Part shown: piece by piece, positions 1 through 11,419 of the stretch | How the letters are laid out: the number at the start of each line of letters is the position of its first letter | Position numbering within the stretch: position 1 is the first letter of the stretch | NCBI GenBank assembly: GCA_018105865.1 | Contig: CM030868.1 | Span: 6,469,428-6,533,427 of the forward strand | Length of the DNA: 64,000 nt | Source of the DNA: Metaphire vulgaris | Lineage: Eukaryota; Annelida; Clitellata; Crassiclitellata; Megascolecidae | Reading direction: 5' to 3' | The notes under the pieces: model-generated | Seen by the model: the letters and a program-made list of their open reading frames with translations, nothing else | Told to the model about the DNA's origin: nothing | Database searches by the model: none | Position numbers and translations under genes: made by a program

Positions 1-94
1 TCGACCGATGTTAAAAGTAGATGTCTTGTGACTGTGAGATGCGGGCACGTCGTCCTTTGAACTTGGTAACTTTCTTGGTGCGAGCTGACCTTCG
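1..94 (-). CDS. Candidate second coding exon of the left-end gene (partial)
   Basis: On the minus strand a pyrimidine-rich stretch ending in CAG (95-96 on the plus strand) is followed by an open frame that runs off the left edge. The upstream exon ends with one base of a codon at 447. Joining the two gives an uninterrupted reading through AKVSSHQESYQVQRTTCPHL and onward. The phase fit and open frame are seen; the exon itself is inferred. It has no recognised domain. It could also be intron read-through, because only 31 codons are visible. Confidence 0.4.
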
Positions 95-446
95 CTGTCC
101 GTAGGACAAGAAACTCGAATAACAGTTGGACTCATGGTAGATGTGGAAGAAATATTACCTATCATATAAATTCAGGTAAGTTATTCCGATGGTTTACCAA
201 CAGCTGATGGCCAAAATTTAGCGAAATTAAGCAGCACCAACAGCAATGGACGTACATAACTAGTGTAACGTTTTAATCATACTTAATTCAAAATGTTTAG
301 GGAATCAAATGTTACCTTGACTTTGTTATGTATTATTACTTGCCATCTATTTTAAGTAAAACATCATGATTGGACTCAAAACAGTTAATTTTTAAAAACA
401 GCTTGCACGAGACAAATAACATGATGAAAAAAACAATAACTTTTAC

Positions 447-1617
447 CTTCCTTGTCCTTCAACTGAGGCTTCTGACTGCTTTTACGAAGCTGCTTTAAAA
501 TTCCTCCAAAAATATCACGGTTTTTCTTCGATTTCGATTTAGTGCCAAGCTTCTTCGATGCTGGAGGAGAGAGGGAATACTTCTTTGACGCATCATCCGT
601 ATCCCCAGTCAAATAACCAGTCTCCGACAGACAGTGACGCACGCCACTGTCTGTACCAGCGACCCAACCTGCAAGAATCTGTGGATGTGAGCCGCCAGAT
701 GCTAGAACGTCGCCAACTTCGTAGGGAGAACTGGACGAGTAGCAGGTCTTCTGGGCACCTTTGGCGCGGCTCAACCTTAGTTTCTCAGACGGTGAGCCTT
801 CTCCGACTTTCCTCAAATCCTTATCCGCGGCGCTGTGGTGTTCTCTGCTTGCGTGCGGGCTGCCCGCCCGCCGCGCCGTCATTTTCTTCTCGTGTCGAAA
901 GCTTCTCTGAAGACGTTCCTTCGCCAGGCGAATCAGGCTCTTCCTCTTCCGATTTGTCACGACGGTGTCGCTGTATTCGTAATCGCCCACGCTAGAGGAT
1001 GAGCTCTTCCGCCGACCCTCTTTGGGATACTTGTGACCCGCCTCCGACCTCTGGATCAGCAGAGGCATGTAAGTTCTCTCGTCGTCGGCCACGATGCAGA
1101 ACTTCCCGGGAGCGGAACGCTGCCGAACGGCCGCCCCCGGCGAGCTCCTGCCCGACAACGACGCGCAGCCCCGGTGCTGCTGACCGGGAAAGGTGAGCTC
1201 CTGGTAGATGGTCTTGCCGACGTCGCCGGTGCCGTAGCCCAGACTTTCGAAGAGAGACTGATCGGAGCCCATCGGCTGGTACGGCGTCGGCTGGCTGTCC
1301 TTGTGGATGTTGTCGAGAACCGCGTACTGCGGCTCGACATCTGCCCACGCGTGCCCCTCGCCGGACGACGTGCAGCCCTGTCCCAGACTGAGCTTCAGAA
1401 ACTGATCTAGGACCTTACTCGCCTCCTGTGTCACCTCTGAGATGTCGGCGTTCACGTGCTCGCTGCTTTCGCATCCGGTTCGGATCAGGGTTTCGTAGTC
1501 GCCGCTGTCCGAACTTGCGTTGACCACGGACGCCTCGTCGGTCCGTGTGTCAAGCTGAAGGGCTTCGTCCGATGAATCGGTTGGAGACATAAGAATGCTT
1601 TCACCCTCAGCCATCAT
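447..1617 (-). CDS. First coding exon of an unrecognised Ser-rich protein
   Basis: This is a 390-codon open exon starting MMAEGESILM and ending at a good donor (GAAG|GTAAAA at 446-445). The protein is low-complexity and probably mostly disordered. An acidic, Ser/Thr-rich N-terminus is followed around residues 195-245 by a basic stretch (KRKSLIRLAKERL then RHEKKMTARR), and near the end by a Lys-rich segment (KSKSKKNRDIFGGILKQLRK) that looks like an amphipathic helix. The region is GC-rich compared with its surroundings, and the codon use is that of a real exon. I do not recognise the family. An acceptor-like TATCAGAGACAG lies directly upstream of the first ATG, so a 5' non-coding exon is possible and the start is not certain. 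The reading beyond 447 towards 385 is intron read-through. Confidence 0.7.
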
Positions 1618-1765
1618 CTGTCTCTGATAGAAACAATCACTAATATATTAACCCTTTCACCTGCACAGTATGAAGTGAACACTTCTACAGTTAAAATAAA
1701 AACCAAATCCAAGGATACAGAACATGAATCAAGATTCTTGCATAAAAAAATGATGCAGACTGCTT

Positions 1766-1877
<112 letters not shown>

Positions 1878-1941
1878 CAACACTATTTTATCGGTAGAAG
1901 CCACTGTGGAATGCAACGTACATATAATGCAAAATCAGTAA

Positions 1942-2444
1942 TATCTTCTCACATTTTCTGCACCAATTGCCCAGGAATTGCTCACGCAGGTGCCACAACT
2001 TGATAACATTCACTACACCTGCAATCTACAGACAGCTCGTAAAATTGGCACTCAGCCAAGCCTATTTATGAATAAATGGCTTCCGGCTCACAGACCAACT
2101 GCCAAGATTTAAAAAATGTCTTGCAATCAGACACCTTTGTTTCCAAAGTCCAGGTCACTCACCTGACAACTACTGTCTCAGGTCGCTCACCTGACAATAA
2201 TAACTGCCTGCACAGCAAGAATTGATTCCGGTCTTGCTATTTTACAGCAGGATGATCATCAGTCTCATAATGGGGGCCACAAATGGGGTCCTGGACAGAG
2301 TGTTGACCTCACGGGGCCCATGATCACAGTTACAGCATTCCAGCCAAAGCTGAAAAATTATTAAGCTGTGGCCGCCCAGCTCTGATACATTTCATTAGAC
2401 AAACAATTATGACAAATTACAAAATCAGTAATGCATACATAGCA
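1942..2444. other. No gene or element recognised
   Basis: This is ordinary intergenic-looking sequence with stops in all frames. A short local duplication is visible (ctcacctgacaa at about 2159 and 2189). Confidence 0.5.
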
Positions 2445-2690
2445 TTGAACACTCAAGTTAAGCAACCGCGAGTATGGCTCATACTTGGATTGGTGACCGC
2501 CCCAAGATCTAGTTGAGGTGTCGGTGGCCAACGAAGCCTTTTATCACTCAGGTGTGGATTAAGCTGAAAGGTAAAAGGGGTCTAGAGAGATAATGATGTA
2601 AGCCACTTGCTTCACTTGCTGGCCTAGTGCATGGAGATCAGCGCCAGACCCTAAACTCATTTGAGTAGGGACAACCTTTGCCTTTTACGG
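2445..2690 (+). mobile_element. 5S rRNA-derived SINE
   Basis: Positions 2453-2501 read like the internal promoter half of 5S rRNA: AAGTTAAGCAAC, then TACTTGGAT and GGTGACCGCC. A non-5S body and tail follow (GGTCTAGAGAGA, GTAAGCCACTTG, GGAGATCAGCGCC, CCTTTGCC). The same body occurs at 9676-9945 behind another 5S head and at 46486-46785 behind a tRNA-like head. The 5' part of the 5S region is missing or eroded, so this is a truncated copy, not a 5S gene. Confidence 0.75.
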
Positions 2691-3368
2691 GACAAATGAA
2701 GACTGTTTGCCATCAAAAGGCCCTCAAAATTGTGCATGCCATCATGTGGTCATTACACCCCCTGCCATCATTTACCTACAGGGCTACGGTACACCATTAC
2801 CTAAGTTTGGCTACATCAGTACAGCGGTATCATGAGGGGGGGAAATTGAAACTGAAAATTTGGCAAAATGCAACAATGAATCCATTAAAATATTAATTCT
2901 CTTATTTGTCAGTAACTCGAGTATCATGAGAAAGGTATCATTGCTTTATGGGGATGTGGAATACTAATGCCTTTTGTTTGATATTACGTAGGTTATTATA
3001 CATGCACACATCACAGCTGAACATGTCAAATAAATTCTGATATAAAATAAATTCAGCAAAATACCCCCTGTAATGTTTATCAAGCAATGAACAGGCATGT
3101 GGAAATGAATTTTTAGCAGGAGGTGAAGATTTTCAGAGGCATAGCTTTAAAAAAAGATTGTCACCCTTGCTTGTCTTTTAAAACAGGTCGTCATCCTTCT
3201 TTAATCTGCTTTTTCAAAAATCCTGAGAAGCAAAAAACAGCCTCGTCTTCCAGGAGCACCCTCAAAATTCACCCATACCCCCTGCACCCATACTTCCTAC
3301 GGGCCTGAGCATGAACAAACATTAATTGATTCCATGGCCCTCTTTTATTAACACGTAAATGAATACTA
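2691..3368. other. No gene recognised
   Basis: The stretch is AT-rich with only short chance open frames. At 3120-3300 there are degenerate traces of the AAGATTGTCACCCTTGCTTGTCTTTT type, probably a decayed MITE. Confidence 0.4.
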
Positions 3369-3376
3369 CATCTTGC

Positions 3377-3604
3377 CAGTGGTGTAGCCAGGATTTCCAC
3401 AAGGGGGTGGTTTGGTTTTCGTTGTGACCAACTTCGAAAAAATCTTGACAAGCAAAAGAAAAGGTCATCAACATACCAGCCAATGGGGAGTTTCCCACCT
3501 CAAAATCACGTCCCAAAATAAAAAATGCATGGAAACACGTTTAAAAAAAATTTTTTGGCAGCCAAGGGGGTTTTAACCCCAGACTCCCCTTGGCTACGCC
3601 ACTG
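3377..3604. mobile_element. hAT-type MITE (CAGTGGTGTAGCC ends)
   Basis: The termini are inverted (CAGTGGTGTAGCC and GGCTACGCCACTG). The flanking 8-mers are CATCTTGC and CAGCTTGC (7/8 match), as expected for a hAT target duplication. It contains the internal motif GACAAGCAAAAGAAAAGGTCA. Confidence 0.85.
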
Positions 3605-5022
3605 CAGCTTGCTGTGCAATTAGTTGTGGTGTAAAAGGACAAGCTCACAACTTTAAGGACTCAGATGAGTCATGTGAAGATCTTCACTACTTCACTATTC
3701 ATGTATCAATATTGTATATGGTTTATCATAACACAGTACATCATATCGGCAACTGATCAATAATAAACATAACTGATTCAAATGGCACACTGAAAAATGC
3801 AGACATCAGATGTCTTCACAAAAATCTCACGTGATAATACCATATATGCAGAAACTATTATTTTTCCATTGTACCATTTATTATTATAGATTTGAATCTA
3901 ATATTCATACTAATATTCATAACAGAGAGGCATAATGCTTAACTAATAAAGTACATATGTGCATATTGATTTAGCTCTAATACAAAAACAAAACGGAACC
4001 TTCGATATGAAACATAATTGAAACAACTAGTAAATCAGAAAGGTATACAAGGTTTAGCTAATTAAACAAAATGCCTATAAGACAAAAAAGAAAATTAGTA
4101 AACCAATAGGTAGCTAGCTCATAGTTAAACATGAGTAGAAATAAAGGATACTGATATATAATACTAAAGCATCTGTCTATACGATGTGACAGACGCTTCG
4201 TTGCATAACCCGGAAACTATGGAAGTGTCAGTATAATGGCAGAGACTTATAAGACAATCACATCAGCAAAGTTCAATGAGTCTTTGAAGTTCAAAGAATT
4301 TCTACACTGAAAAGTCAAGCCCATTGTCTTTTGTCTTTAGAGTTTGACAATAATGTTCACAAAGATTGGGCAGTGTTCACGCATGCAAATACCTGCTTCT
4401 TTATGGTGTCGCACCTGTTGTATCTTCAGAGATACAACAGGTGCAGCGAAGAAAATTAAAGATTATGTGTATTCGAGTAGATAAATTTAGAAAAGCCTGT
4501 CTGAAAATTAAAAGCACCTTACAGGATATAAATTATGTACTACATCAAAGAATAAAGCAGACCATTGACAGATAGGAGCAAATCATTGCACATAGTTCTC
4601 AATCAAGGCTCCAGAGTATTAGTGAGTTTCATGAAAAGTCTTGTACTAATAATTCATATTTATTGCACAAACCAAACATGAAACAGTAAAAGTGCATTTC
4701 AGGTGCGTAAATTATTCCCTAATGTATTTCACATGCAAACCTTTCACACCAATGGTGATTGTGCTGTTCAACATAATCATTCCAATACAAGCTGGAAAGG
4801 AAGCTTGAAACATGGCCTTGTTACTACCCAAACTGACTGACACAGATGCATGACTAAGGTAGTTAGCTATACATGGTTACTAAAAAAACAAGAGGATGTA
4901 AGATAAGCACACAATTCACAGTCAGCTTGTAATGTCCCATCATCTTCATAGCTTCATGAATTTGCACTCCGCAGTACGTTTCACAATCCATATATTGCTG
5001 TGACTGACCTTCATGAAGATCA
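3605..5022. other. AT-rich stretch, nothing recognised
   Basis: About 1.4 kb is without coding potential or a clear element. A short inverted repeat (CACCTGTTGTATC / GATACAACAGGTG, about 4410-4443) is the only structure noticed. Confidence 0.5.
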
Positions 5023-5247
5023 CCTCAAAGAACTCTAACCGGTTTGAAGCACGGCCTCAAAGAACTCTAACTGGTTTGAAACACGGCCTCAAAGAACTCT
5101 AACTGGTTTGAAACATGGCCTCAAAGAACTCTAACTGGTTTGAAACACGGCCTCAAAGAACTCTAACTGGTTTGAAACACGGCCTCAAAGAACTCTAACT
5201 GGTTTGAAACACGGCCTCAAAGAACTCTAACTGGTTTGAAGCACGGC
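5023..5247. repeat. 32-bp tandem repeat, seven copies
   Basis: Seven head-to-tail units begin CCTCAAAGAACTCTAACTGG and continue TTTGAAACACGG, with one or two substitutions per unit. There are no spacers between units, so this is a minisatellite and not a CRISPR array. Confidence 0.95.
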
Positions 5248-5372
5248 CAATGACAATGTCTGTCTGCTTAATATTTCTGACTAAATAACTGTTGCGTTAA
5301 GACATAATTGCTTTGGTAACATTTCTAATATAATAGCTATTGTTTCATTTACATTTCACATAAAGAAATTAC

Positions 5373-5508
5373 TTACGTAGCATGATTTAAAGTGGCTTAG
5401 GAGGCATTACTGCCTGTGTGAAAGCCACTAGGGGTGCCAACGGGACTTGAACCTGCTCCGTCAGCTTATCGCTCCAGAGTGTAACCCACTCTGCCATCTT
5501 CCACCCCC
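5373..5508 (-). mobile_element. tRNA-headed SINE
   Basis: On the minus strand it starts GGAAGATGGCAGAGTGGGTT (A-box-like) and has GGTTCAAGTCCC (B-box-like). A tail CCTAGTGGCTTTCACACAGG leads into AAAGTGGCTTAGG on the other strand. Further copies lie at 6650-6782, 26939-27055 and 61254-61712. There is no proper acceptor stem, so this is a SINE head and not a tRNA gene. Confidence 0.75.
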
Positions 5509-5522
5509 TAAAAATAATTTAC

Positions 5523-5757
5523 GGTAGAGGTAAAGACGAGCGGCGTAACTGAAAGTAGTCCGTAAACACTGATAGAAATTCTGTTGAAAGGGTTAGGGTT
5601 AGGGTCAGGGTTATGGTCAGGGTTATGGTTAGGATTAACTTTAACTCTAACTCTAACCCTAACCCTAAACACTAACCCTAAACCCTACCGAAACCCTAAC
5701 CCTAACCCAAACTGATACGCGTAGTGATACCTTACGCCGCTCGTCTTTACCTCTACC
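5523..5757. mobile_element. MITE carrying head-to-head telomere-like repeats
   Basis: The termini are long inverted repeats (GGTAGAGGTAAAGACGAGCG and its complement at the right end). They are flanked by a perfect 8-bp duplication, TAATTTAC (5515-5522 and 5758-5765). The interior, about 5588-5710, is a degenerate GGGTTA array that flips to CCCTAA in the middle, so the whole element can fold into a long hairpin. No transposase is encoded. Confidence 0.9.
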
Positions 5758-5765
5758 TAATTTAC

Positions 5766-6649
5766 ATGTCTAAAATGCACTTTTACCACAAGACACAACA
5801 TTAAGTACATGTAGTACAACTAGTCAAGCAATTAGTACTCTAGGTATCTATTTAGACAGAGAATTAGATCAATGATATATAATTTTACAATTTTAAAACA
5901 TTTCAAAAACAAAAAAGCGCTCACGCACCCTAAACAACAGCAGAAGGAATAAAGTAAGCTCTAACAGGCAATCAAGACGTCATGAAAAGAAAAAAATGGC
6001 GCTATAGAAGCCGCTTGGATTGAATCTATGGACGCCACACATAGTTAATACACATTTGAATATCAAAATATCCACTCTTCTATAACATACACAAACCGGC
6101 GCTACATAAATATTAAATAAATGCGTCTTCCAAGTAGAAATCTACCTTCGGATGGGAATTTATGGACAAATATCAGCGCATCTTTTTACATTAGAACGGA
6201 AGTGAACGTTACGTCATTTCACTCCGTTTCGTTGATTAGTTTCTTGCAGAGACGAAACATAGCGAACAAAACGATTTATTAACTCCTTCAACGGAAGAAG
6301 CGATTTTTCCGACGCTAAATAAATGCGCTAAAGCAACTGAAATGGGTCCTGAATTCGTCGAAAATATTTGGAAAATCTTGAAAAACCAAATCTCGTACCG
6401 ACGACGAGATTCTCGTTCCCCACGAGAACTCCAAAACCAATTCAACAGACGTGGAGTAATTAAGAGATTACAACTCGTGCAAGTGATTCCTTGAGACTGC
6501 GTCTGTCGCCTGATGCGTTTGTTGCGCTAGCATCAAAAACCATTAGACAATGGCTTACAGCCTCCCTGACAATGGTTTCTACTGATAATATGCCCTCAAA
6601 TTTGGCTTTGTGTGCCAACCGTTAGGTTGTTGGACCAATAAATTAGGGG
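5766..6649. other. No gene recognised
   Basis: This is intergenic sequence with short chance open frames on both strands and no splice-consistent coding signal. Confidence 0.45.
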
Positions 6650-6782
6650 GCGGAAGATGGCAGAGTGGGTTAAAATCTGCTGGAGCGACTATGACGGAGC
6701 CTTGGAAAGCCCCGTTAGTGTCCCTAGTGGCTTTCACACAGGCAGTAATGCCTTCTAAGCCACTTTAAATCATGCTAAGTCA
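6650..6782 (+). mobile_element. tRNA-headed SINE
   Basis: Same family as 5373-5508, in the opposite orientation: GGAAGATGGCAGAGTGGGTT, then a decayed B box and the tail CCTAGTGGCTTTCACACAGG. The two copies form a 1.2-kb-spaced inverted pair around the telomere-like MITE. Confidence 0.75.
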
Positions 6783-7479
6783 ATAAGTTTTGATATTGAC
6801 CACCACAATTCGTTTCCAACGCGCAAGTCAGTGGCAAATTCCTGTCTTACAGACTCTCTGTCAAGCTAAGGCGGAAAATGATTTTTTTCAGCAACTTGAT
6901 GGGAAGGACACGAGGATATTTCAATATTTGTACTGGACTCAAGAAACAGCAATAAGAGCTGAAAGAAAACTAAGAAAATGGATAGGAATTTTAAAATAGA
7001 AATGAGGAAGTCAGATTTGTATTGTTTTAAAACGTATGGAGAAGAGATTGTGCAAGAAATAGAAGGATTGGCAGAGAATGGGATAAAGATAGGAGGAAAG
7101 ACCATAAATAACCTATCGATACACAGATGACACCACACTAATGTCCCAAAGTGGCAAAGGTTATTAGACAGGCAGTAAAGAGGGTGAAAGGAAAGGAAGG
7201 AAACTTTAAAAGTCAAAAGAACTATATGGTAATAACAAAAAGTAAAGTTCTATAGGCCTACATGCAAAATACAATACAGGGGGGTAGAAATAAAACAGGT
7301 AACACATTTATTACTGTTATGATAAATCGATCTTTTGTCTGAAGACAAGAGCAGATCTTGCTTTCTCGAACATAATGACAAATTTTAAATCTAACTGATC
7401 ACAAATACAGTGTAAACAACTACTGTATTCATCAGCGATAACAGGGAAGCATTCAATCTTATTCGCAAGGGGACAGTAA

Positions 7480-7710
7480 GTAAGTAAGTAAGTAAAATCT
7501 CGTGGATTTCTATAGCGCCTTGGGAAGCAGCACAACAGTAGCTGCTTATTCTTAGGCGCTTGCAGAACTCGATGTACGGTACTCGCACAACTCACGCTAA
7601 TTAGCCCTTCGCCAGCCACACTGCGCCGGTGGTAGCCCGAATGTCACTCTTGCGAGTGTTTGGGAGTCGAACCGAGGGCTGGCGCGCTCTACCGAATGAG
7701 CCAGCGGGTT
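7480..7710 (-). mobile_element. tRNA-headed SINE, second family
   Basis: On the minus strand CTGGCTCATTCGGTAGAG (A box) and GGTTCGACTCC (B box) form a tRNA-like head. A body with GGCGCTATAGAAAT-type sequence and a (TTAC)n tail follow (7480-7497). It is about 230 bp long, so a typical SINE. Confidence 0.6.
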
Positions 7711-8087
7711 GCAACTGGTTGGTTATAAGTTATAACATTTCTGGCCAGAATGGCTTTGCCATTCTGGTAGTTTCAAAATGTGATGCGTTAGGAACTTAGG
7801 AGTCTGAAACTGTTTATATTGCGTGCTGTATAACATTACGATAAAACTTCACGACTCTAAAAGTGTTGCTATAGCCTGAAATTTTTAACGTCTACAGGGA
7901 AAACAACAATATTTCGCAAGTATCTTTTCGTGTGTCTAAAATGCGCAGATATCACCTACTGGAATTTGTGATTTTAAAATTTTTCCTGTGGTGATACCCC
8001 CGTAACTCCGTTAGAAAGGGGAGAGGAGGGAATGGAAAAGAAAGGAGAGTTAGAGATAAAGAGAGAGGGGTTGGGAAAGAAAGCTTT

Positions 8088-8319
8088 CAGTGTTATTTCT
8101 AGGATTTTGAATTGGGGTGTCGAGAAAATCTGGGGTGTCGGAATTTTTAAGTCTTTGCCCTAAAAAGGCTGACAAGCAAAAAAGGTCATCCGAGAATAAA
8201 AGTTCGGGGTGTCCTTCTCCATTTGGGGGGGTGTTCTGAGCTAACTAGTATGCATTTTGTATGCATACCATTGTCGCATTACCAAATTTGGGTGTGTTGG
8301 GGGGTGTAAAATATCCCTG
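8088..8319. mobile_element. hAT-type MITE, family A (CAGGGTTATTTCTAG ends)
   Basis: It runs from CAGTGTTATTTCTAGGATT to TGTAAAATATCCCTG, with flanking 8-mers AAAGCTTT and GAAGCTTT (7/8). It contains CTGACAAGCAAAAAAGGTCA. The same family is found at 23874, 32424, 50332 and 63419. Confidence 0.9.
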
Positions 8320-8327
8320 GAAGCTTT

Positions 8328-9353
8328 GCTCCGGGCGGTATTTTTCCTAGCTACGCCAATGCTAAAGATTGATGGACAGTAGGCCTAGTGCCAATCGATG
8401 TTAGTGTGGAAATTTGTCAAAAATGTTCTAGGCTATAAGAAAAGAAAGTCTGTCTGTCTGCTGAAGAATTTTGCTAACTGATAAGACAATCTTCGATTCG
8501 GTCTCATTCGCCGAGTGAGTCGATAGGCCCTACAGTGAGACAACGCGTAGCGGCAGAGAGAATGTTAGTCGTGCTGCGTGTCATCAGTTTACTGTACGTA
8601 GGTCTTGAGGTTAGACGTGTAAACACTGTGCTACCGACCCCCTAAAGGGTTACGACCCGTACGACCTCATCAGACCAAGAGGCCTACAGGCTGTAAGCCA
8701 TATAGTTGGGCCGTTGTTGACTTCTGACGGCTACGCCAGCCACACGCACACGAAATTAACTTCAGTAAAATACGCTAAGCAGGGAATGAATAACTGACAA
8801 CAACGCTGTACGTGAACAGCGTAGGCGAGTTGTGTCAACTGAACCAAAATAACTGGACTTGAATCGACTTCTCTCGCTGAAGTTCAGTCATCGAGTAAAA
8901 TACGACGTAACTCTATTCACGGCCGTTTCGCTAGAGTTACTCCGTTGGCTGAAAGTCACCCATTAGTTATCGTCGAGTCGAGACACCGCTATAGAAATTT
9001 CGTGTTTACTTACTTTACTTAAATAGACAATTAGTTTGAACTTCTTTACCGACACACACACACACAGTACCGGGTAAGTATCGTACGCAGTACTCTTGTA
9101 GCTATAAGCTTATAATCTGCGAAGTTTAGGTTTTTTTACTCCCTTAATTTCGTATTTAGGCCTAAATCGATAGGAATTTGAATTGTATATTTAGAATGCA
9201 AAGCCGTATTCTATCCGGCCTTGCCTAGGCCTATTTGAAAATCAGGGCTATAATATTGGTAAGTGTTAATTTATCTAAACACAACTGGTGCTAGAGGAGG
9301 CCTACTCCCAGATCAAAATTTTCTATCACCAGAATCCTCAACTAGTAGGGAAC
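8328..9353. other. No gene recognised
   Basis: Mixed sequence with a short (CA)n run near 9055. A tail-like GCTATAGAAATTTCGTGTTT with (CTTA)n at 8990-9020 is probably a decayed SINE or LINE end. Confidence 0.4.
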
Positions 9354-9361
9354 TAGACATC

Positions 9362-9575
9362 CAGGGCCATTTTAAGGCGGGGGCTGAGGGGGGCTGCAGC
9401 CCCAGGTCCGCCATGAAAATAGGCCCACCGATTTTCGAGATAACCTTTTTTGCTCGTCAGCACGATTTGAAGGGGAGATGACCTTTTTTGCTCGTCAGAG
9501 ATTATCAGTACTGGCGACGGCCTTCTTTTTCTCAGCCCCTCCCCCCCGGCCCACTCGGACCTTAATCCGGCCCTG
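9362..9575. mobile_element. hAT-type MITE, family F (CAGGGCC ends)
   Basis: CAGGGCCATTTTAAGG at the left pairs with CCTTAATCCGGCCCTG at the right. The flanking 8-mers are TAGACATC and TAAACATC (7/8). Inside are two copies of CCTTTTTTGCTCGTCAG. A second copy of the family lies at 46269-46437. Confidence 0.88.
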
Positions 9576-9675
9576 TAAACATCCCATAGCCTTTATGCCA
9601 TGGAACCTTAGAGGCGTATTCGATAAAGAAGAAGCTTCTAATACGGGATTACTTTTACCTTTAATCGTATTAAAG

Positions 9676-9945
9676 GCAAAGGTAATCCCGCGCTGACCTC
9701 CGTGTACTAGGCAAGCAGCAACGCAAGTGGCTTACGCCATTAATCTATAGGGCCTAGAGTAAGTTGCCATTGCTTTCTCTATAGACCCGCGTTTTACCAT
9801 CGCAGCTTAACGCTGCTACCAATTTATCCACGCCTGAGCAATGAACGGCTTGGTTGTCCGCCAACACAACGACTAGATCCCTTGATGGTCATCCGTCCAA
9901 GTACTAACCGCGCTCGACGTTGCTTAACTTCGGTGACAAAAATTT
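9676..9945 (-). mobile_element. 5S rRNA-derived SINE
   Basis: On the minus strand, AAGTTAAGCAACGTCGAG, GGTTAGTACTTGG and GATGACC reproduce the 3' half of 5S rRNA. The body has AAAACGCGGGTCTA, AGAAAGCAATGGCAA and CTTGCGTTGCTGCTTGCC. It is the better-preserved member of the pair with 2445-2690. Confidence 0.8.
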
Positions 9946-10032
9946 AATGGCGTTCTTAGACTTACAGGAACCGGTCGCACAACACCAAGTACGGCAAGTA
10001 GGGCGATTATTCCACTATTCTTCGACTATTTA

Positions 10033-10303
10033 TCGTACATACAAAACCTGAAATATGCTAGGTGCATGGAATTTTAAATCTCTTTTACACTTGCCATTAT
10101 TACCGGAAATTGATTATCTCTATGTTTCGCTGCTGTAGGCCTAAATGGAACGAGAAACCCGAATTTATTAGGCCTAAATAGAAAACCTGCGTGACGTAAT
10201 TTATGGACGTCACTTTAAGGGGATCCGAGATTTGTGAAAACGGGGAGGAGGGGTAAAAACTCAGAAATAGAGTGACGTACTTTATGGATGGCCCCCCATA
10301 GAC
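10033..10303. mobile_element. 5'-truncated MITE, family C
   Basis: It is collinear with the outer element at 51682-52642: shared words are ACATACAAAACCTGAAATAT, AGAAAACCTGCGTGACG and GTGACGTACTTTATGGA, with a terminal GGCCCCCC. Only the right terminus is present. Confidence 0.7.
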
Positions 10304-10649
10304 AGATCTGTTGATAGTGATATCGCATAGGTACAAAACGCCTGCTCTTTTAATTAATTTGACCGGCCTTAATCATTGGCTTAGATAAACTGAAACGGAC
10401 ATCCAACATCTCCCAAACACACATACAGACGGACATGCAGAGATAGTGACTAATTAAATATGTATGTTGAATTTCAAACCAATATGCTAATGAATTCGGT
10501 GCATACATTCTTTCTGCATAGCCCTGCCGTATTTTTGGACACAGTCAAAAACAGGTAAATAATACATAAGTCCCAGTTAGAAGTTGGAACTACACTGTAA
10601 GCATTAGGCCCAATCGATTCGAAAGAGTTCAGTTTGAAGGTCTGACAGA

Positions 10650-10930
10650 CACAATCAATCAATTAATCAATCAATCAACTTCTATAGCGCCACTATCATA
10701 ATGCCCAGGGCATCAGCCTATGGCGCACCAAATCCAACTAGCATTAGAGCCAGGTCAAGCCAGAAGATCAGTCAGAAACGGCGGGAGAGCAATCTAAGGG
10801 GGATAAGCCAAGTCAAACAGATGTGTTTTAAGGCCAGAGGACACAGGAAGAGAGTTTCAGAAACTTGGATCTTCCACAGGAAAAGCTCTCTTTACAGTTT
10901 CAGCTCTGTAGTTCTACAAGTACCTTCGCC
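10650..10930 (-). mobile_element. Truncated LINE 3' end
   Basis: Read on the minus strand, a decayed frame contains NSLPVSSGLKTHLFDLAY, the usual last residues of a CR1/Jockey-type reverse transcriptase ORF (WNSLP ... LKTHLF). A 3' UTR with GGCGCTATAGAAG and a (GATT)n tail at 10652-10676 follow. Confidence 0.6.
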
Positions 10931-11232
10931 ATCAAATCAGCAACTCTAATAGAGTTGTAATGTTTTGGCTTGTTTTAACAGAGTTTCTAGGTTATATTGG
11001 CTTGTGAGCAGTAAGTATGGATGTACTACTCCAATTGCATTTGAACAGGTCGAAGATTGGTTGACATCGATGCTGTGTTATCAATTATAAAATATTGTAG
11101 ATGCATTTAGATGAGATTGAATTCTGCTAGCTAGCTGTACGCTGTCTCTTGACAGACCTTCATGATGCCAGCCTGTGCCATATTATTTTCTTAGACAGTG
11201 TTAAGCCATACGTCAGACCTCGCAATAAAATC

Positions 11233-11275
11233 GCGTATTATACGTATTTTATCATTGGTTATAAAATACGTATAA
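11233..11275. repeat. Imperfect palindrome, left copy
   Basis: ATTATACGTATTTTAT and ATAAAATACGTATAAT arms surround a short CATTGG centre. A near-identical copy lies at 13441-13483 in the same orientation, so the pair brackets the Helitron-like element. Confidence 0.8.
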
Positions 11276-11419
11276 TTACAATCTTATTATATAATTCTCG
11301 ATGTCTGTCGCGTCTGTCCGTCCGAAACAGGCGGGTATTGCAAGACGCTGTTGTCATTGACAACCAAATATTGTTTAATCAAAACGGAGCGTTTAACGTC
11401 TTAATTGCAGCTTAAACCC

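Noticed and set aside
2453..2501. 5S rRNA gene
   Set aside because: Only the 3' half is present and it runs into a SINE body shared with other copies.
5023..5247. Possible CRISPR-like regular repeat
   Set aside because: The units are contiguous with no spacers, and the genome is animal.
5384..5508. tRNA gene (also 6650, 7640, 40139 and 61256)
   Set aside because: A and B boxes are present, but there is no closed cloverleaf or acceptor stem, and each leads into a repeated tail.
5588..5710. Ancient chromosome-fusion site (interstitial telomere)
   Set aside because: The array lies wholly inside a 235-bp element with an exact 8-bp target duplication.
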